Assembly (NCBI GenBank): GCA_937129505.1
Contig: CAKZNJ010000139.1
Coordinates: forward strand, 1 to 7,363
Direction: 5' to 3'
DNA: 7,363 bases
From: an uncultured Anaerolineae bacterium
GTDB taxonomy: Bacteria; Chloroflexota; Anaerolineae; Anaerolineales; UBA4823
Both the position numbers and the translations under genes were made by a program. Under the pieces are notes generated by a model that had not been told where the DNA came from, ran no database searches, and worked only from the letters and a program-made list of their open reading frames with translations. This document shows positions 5,728 through 7,363 of the stretch, piece after piece; the first letter of the stretch is position 1, and the number at the start of each line of letters is the position of its first letter.

Positions 5728-6054
5728 ATGGCAAAAGGCTATAAAGCACCTAAAGGGACGGGGTCGATGGGGATGATGCAGCAGTTGCAGAAATTACAGG
5801 AACAACTGCAACTGGCGCAAGAACAACTGGCACAAGAGACGATCACCGCTACCGCCGGCGGTGGCGCGGTCAAGGTCACCCTCACCGGGGATCAACGGTG
5901 TACAGCGGTGGAGATTGACGCTCAACTGCTTCAGGATGGTGATGTGGAGATGATTCAGGACTTGATGTTGGCAGCCTTCAACGCAGCTTTGGAACGCAGC
6001 CGGGAGTTAGCAGCGGAGCGTTTAGGCCCCTTGGCGGGAGGCTTGCCTTTCTAA
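5728..6054 (+). CDS. ebfC: YbaB/EbfC family nucleoid-associated protein
   Basis: The 108-residue product is a small dimeric DNA-binding protein of the YbaB/EbfC family, usually encoded between dnaX and recR. It has a Met/Gln-rich N-terminal helix (MMQQLQKLQEQLQLAQEQL, about 16-34). The conserved core TATAGGGAVKVTLTGDQ follows, then the IQDLMLAAFNAALERSREL helix and a Gly/Leu/Pro tail ending GGLPF. I chose ATG 5728 because AAAAAGGAGG (5713-5722) ends five bases before it and the family begins MAKG.... An in-frame ATG at 5707 overlaps the dnaX stop as ATGA and would add seven residues (115 total). That site may help re-initiation, but it lacks its own strong ribosome binding site. recR follows four bases after the stop. 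Confidence 0.95.
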   Translation: MAKGYKAPKGTGSMGMMQQLQKLQEQLQLAQEQLAQETITATAGGGAVKVTLTGDQRCTAVEIDAQLLQDGDVEMIQDLMLAAFNAALERSRELAAERLGPLAGGLPF

Positions 6055-6058
6055 GCCG

Positions 6059-6673
6059 ATGACATTGCCTAAGCCGCTTCAAGATGTGGTCAATGCGTTG
6101 AGCCGCTTGCCGGGAATTGGCCCGAAAACCGCTTCGCGGTTGGCTTTTTATCTCTGGCGGGCGCCCGAGGAATTAAGCGTTGAGCTGGCAAACGCACTCT
6201 TAGCATTGAAATCCACCACAACCACCTGTCCGCGCTGTTATCATATTATGGCGGTGGGGCAAGAGGCATGCGCAATATGTTTAGATATGGGCCGGCAAAG
6301 GGAGCTGTTATGCGTGGTTGAGGAACCGTTGGATGTCATCGCCATCGAACGAGCGGGCGCGTACCGAGGGTTGTATCATGTTTTGCAGGGGGTTCTCTCG
6401 CCCATCGAAGGGGTTAGCCCGCAAGATTTGCGCATAGCGGAACTGGTGCGCCGGGTCGAAACGGAAGCGATTCAGGAAGTAATCTTGGCGACCAACCCCA
6501 GCATGGAGGGGGAGGCGACGGCAATGTATATCAAGCAACGATTGCAACCGTTCGCGATCAAGGTTACGCGGTTGGCGCGGGGCTTGCCGGTGGGCGGTGA
6601 TTTAGAATATGCCGACCCGAACACCTTGCTGCGGGCGCTGATGGGGCGACAGGAGATGGGATGGGAAGGGTGA
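6059..6673 (+). CDS. recR: recombination protein RecR
   Basis: The 204-residue product is of normal family length. RecR works with RecO and RecF to load RecA onto gapped DNA. A helix-hairpin-helix (LSRLPGIGPKTASRLAFYL, 14-32) is followed by the zinc site (Cys 57, 60, 71, 74). The Toprim domain starts at LLCVVEEPLDVIAIERAGAYRG (83-104) and continues through VILATNPSMEGEATAMYI (141-158). The C-terminal ARGLPVGGDLEYADPNTLLRAL segment is intact. The spacing between the two Cys pairs is ten residues where eight is usual. The start is four bases after the ebfC stop; GGGAGG lies 17 bases upstream, too far to be ideal, so translational coupling is likely. No intrinsic terminator is visible between this gene and the rRNA promoters, so read-through into the rrn region is possible. 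Confidence 0.96.
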   Translation: MTLPKPLQDVVNALSRLPGIGPKTASRLAFYLWRAPEELSVELANALLALKSTTTTCPRCYHIMAVGQEACAICLDMGRQRELLCVVEEPLDVIAIERAGAYRGLYHVLQGVLSPIEGVSPQDLRIAELVRRVETEAIQEVILATNPSMEGEATAMYIKQRLQPFAIKVTRLARGLPVGGDLEYADPNTLLRALMGRQEMGWEG

Positions 6674-6732
6674 GAGAGAGGAATTAAGGAGGGTTAATCA
6701 AATCATCTAACATTAAAATGGCTTAAAACCTC

Positions 6733-6760
6733 TTGACAGGGGGCGTCAAATCAGTATAAT
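6733..6760 (+). promoter_or_regulatory. rRNA operon promoter P1 (TTGACA-16-TATAAT)
   Basis: A perfect -35 TTGACA (6733-6738) and a perfect -10 TATAAT (6755-6760) are separated by 16 bases. The start point would be about 6767, some 285 bases before the 16S 5' end. The stretch 6674-6732 between recR and this promoter is AT-rich and contains an unused AAGGAGG word at 6687-6693, with no gene behind it. Confidence 0.88.
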
Positions 6761-6795
6761 AAGAGACACAAGAAACCCAACTCGGATCTCACCGC

Positions 6796-6870
6796 AAAGG
6801 GATGATCCTTTACAAGTGAAGAGACGCCCCTGCGTCAGAGACCAGAACTGGAAAGTTTGTTCGGTCTGAC
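6796..6870 (+). promoter_or_regulatory. structured leader of the P1 rRNA transcript with competing stems
   Basis: Three RNA stems can be read. AAAGG 6796-6800 pairs with CCTTT 6807-6811. GACGC 6823-6827 pairs with GCGTC 6832-6836 around a CCCT loop. A longer stem pairs GTCAG-ACC-GAAC (6834-6848, with two small bulges) with GTTCGGTCTGAC (6859-6870). The second and third share bases 6834-6836 and cannot both form fully. The third ends three bases before the terminator-like hairpin at 6873. This is an attenuator-like layout; regulation is inferred only. Confidence 0.4.
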
Positions 6871-6872
6871 GG

Positions 6873-6897
6873 CCGATGTCCAAAGACATCGGTATTT
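6873..6897 (+). terminator. terminator-like hairpin between rRNA promoters P1 and P2
   Basis: CCGATGTC (6873-6880) and GACATCGG (6885-6892) form a perfect 8-bp stem with the tetraloop CAAA. TATTTTGTCT follows, a moderate T-rich tail. Shape and position suit an intrinsic terminator or pause acting on transcripts from P1, though the T tract is interrupted. rrn antitermination could let polymerase pass. Confidence 0.55.
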
Positions 6898-6911
6898 TGT
6901 CTCTAAAATCC

Positions 6912-6940
6912 TTGACAGGCAGAGGCGAGGCTGGTATACT
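6912..6940 (+). promoter_or_regulatory. rRNA operon promoter P2 (TTGACA-17-TATACT)
   Basis: TTGACA (6912-6917) and TATACT (6935-6940, five of six bases of the consensus) have the ideal 17-base spacer. The predicted start near 6947 gives a leader of about 105 bases before 16S. The pair P1/P2, about 180 bp apart, matches the usual tandem-promoter design of rrn operons. Confidence 0.88.
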
Positions 6941-6959
6941 CCAAACTCGCTCAAAGACA

Positions 6960-6976
6960 GAACCTTAACAACTGAA
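6960..6976 (+). promoter_or_regulatory. boxA-like antitermination sequence in the 16S leader
   Basis: GAACCTTAACAACTGAA resembles boxA elements of rRNA leaders (CTTTAACAA in E. coli, CTTTGAAAACT in Firmicutes). It lies just after the P2 start, where boxA recruits NusB/NusE to make transcription resistant to termination. The match is by eye only. Confidence 0.4.
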
Positions 6977-7026
6977 GAGTGATAGAAAGTGAAACCTTGC
7001 GCTTCCAGAGGAACATCCGTAACAAC

Positions 7027-7042
7027 CGTATCGGAAGATACG
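7027..7042 (+). other. GGAA-capped hairpin just upstream of 16S
   Basis: CGTATC (7027-7032) pairs with GATACG (7037-7042) around GGAA, a GNRA-type tetraloop. AAAAAGTTTTT follows immediately and leads into the 16S 5' end. It may mark the leader side of precursor processing. The partner strand of the main pre-16S stem would lie beyond the window. Confidence 0.5.
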
Positions 7043-7050
7043 AAAAAGTT

Positions 7051-7363
<313 letters not shown>

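Noticed and set aside
6687..6720. Possible small gene after the AAGGAGG word downstream of recR
   Set aside because: The only ATG nearby (6718) is followed by one codon and a stop.

Overview
The window looks like a chromosomal segment from a Chloroflexota bacterium, probably class Anaerolineae. The main evidence is the partial 16S rRNA gene at the right end, whose variable helices and GGGTAGGGGGCCTGAGAGGG stretch I recall as typical of that group. A LysM plus lamin-tail-domain surface protein and a large TPR regulator fragment fit the same assignment. This placement is inference from memory, not a database search.

Left part (1-1200). The window opens inside the C-terminus of an alpha/beta hydrolase on the + strand. 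A convergent gene on the - strand (649 to 503) encodes a 48-residue peptide with a good ribosome binding site. Its Y-x-x-P-x-I and T-R-A-G-S-P pattern resembles leader/core layouts of ribosomally made, modified peptides (RiPPs). The 3' ends of these two genes face each other across a fragment of a dispersed CACAAAG-type repeat and four tandem, roughly 41-bp palindromic units. From 740 to about 1200 there is no convincing gene, but five inverted repeats lie in succession, one a perfect 15-bp stem.

Middle part (1200-2877). A 5'-damaged and frameshifted gene encodes the last part of a large winged-helix/TPR regulator of the AfsR/MalT/LuxR-associated kind. Its N-terminal half is missing. The homologous part starts immediately after a second cluster of dispersed-repeat fragments, and a 7-A run at 1635-1641 breaks the frame.

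Right part (2935-6673). An extended -10 promoter precedes a tightly packed + strand cluster: a membrane-anchored LysM/lamin-tail protein, a DUF1992 (DnaJ-related) protein, dnaX (clamp-loader tau/gamma), ebfC/ybaB and recR. Two junctions are ATGA overlaps, and no gap exceeds 17 bases. dnaX-ebfC-recR is a classic conserved trio linking replication and recombination repair. The two upstream genes appear to be co-transcribed with it.

Right edge (6674-7363). An rRNA operon begins with two near-consensus sigma-70-type promoters about 180 bp apart. Between them lie a structured leader and a terminator-like hairpin. The second promoter is followed by a boxA-like sequence, a small GGAA-capped hairpin and the 16S rRNA gene, which runs off the window. 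The position of dnaX-ebfC-recR just upstream of an rrn operon recalls the arrangement in Bacillus subtilis.
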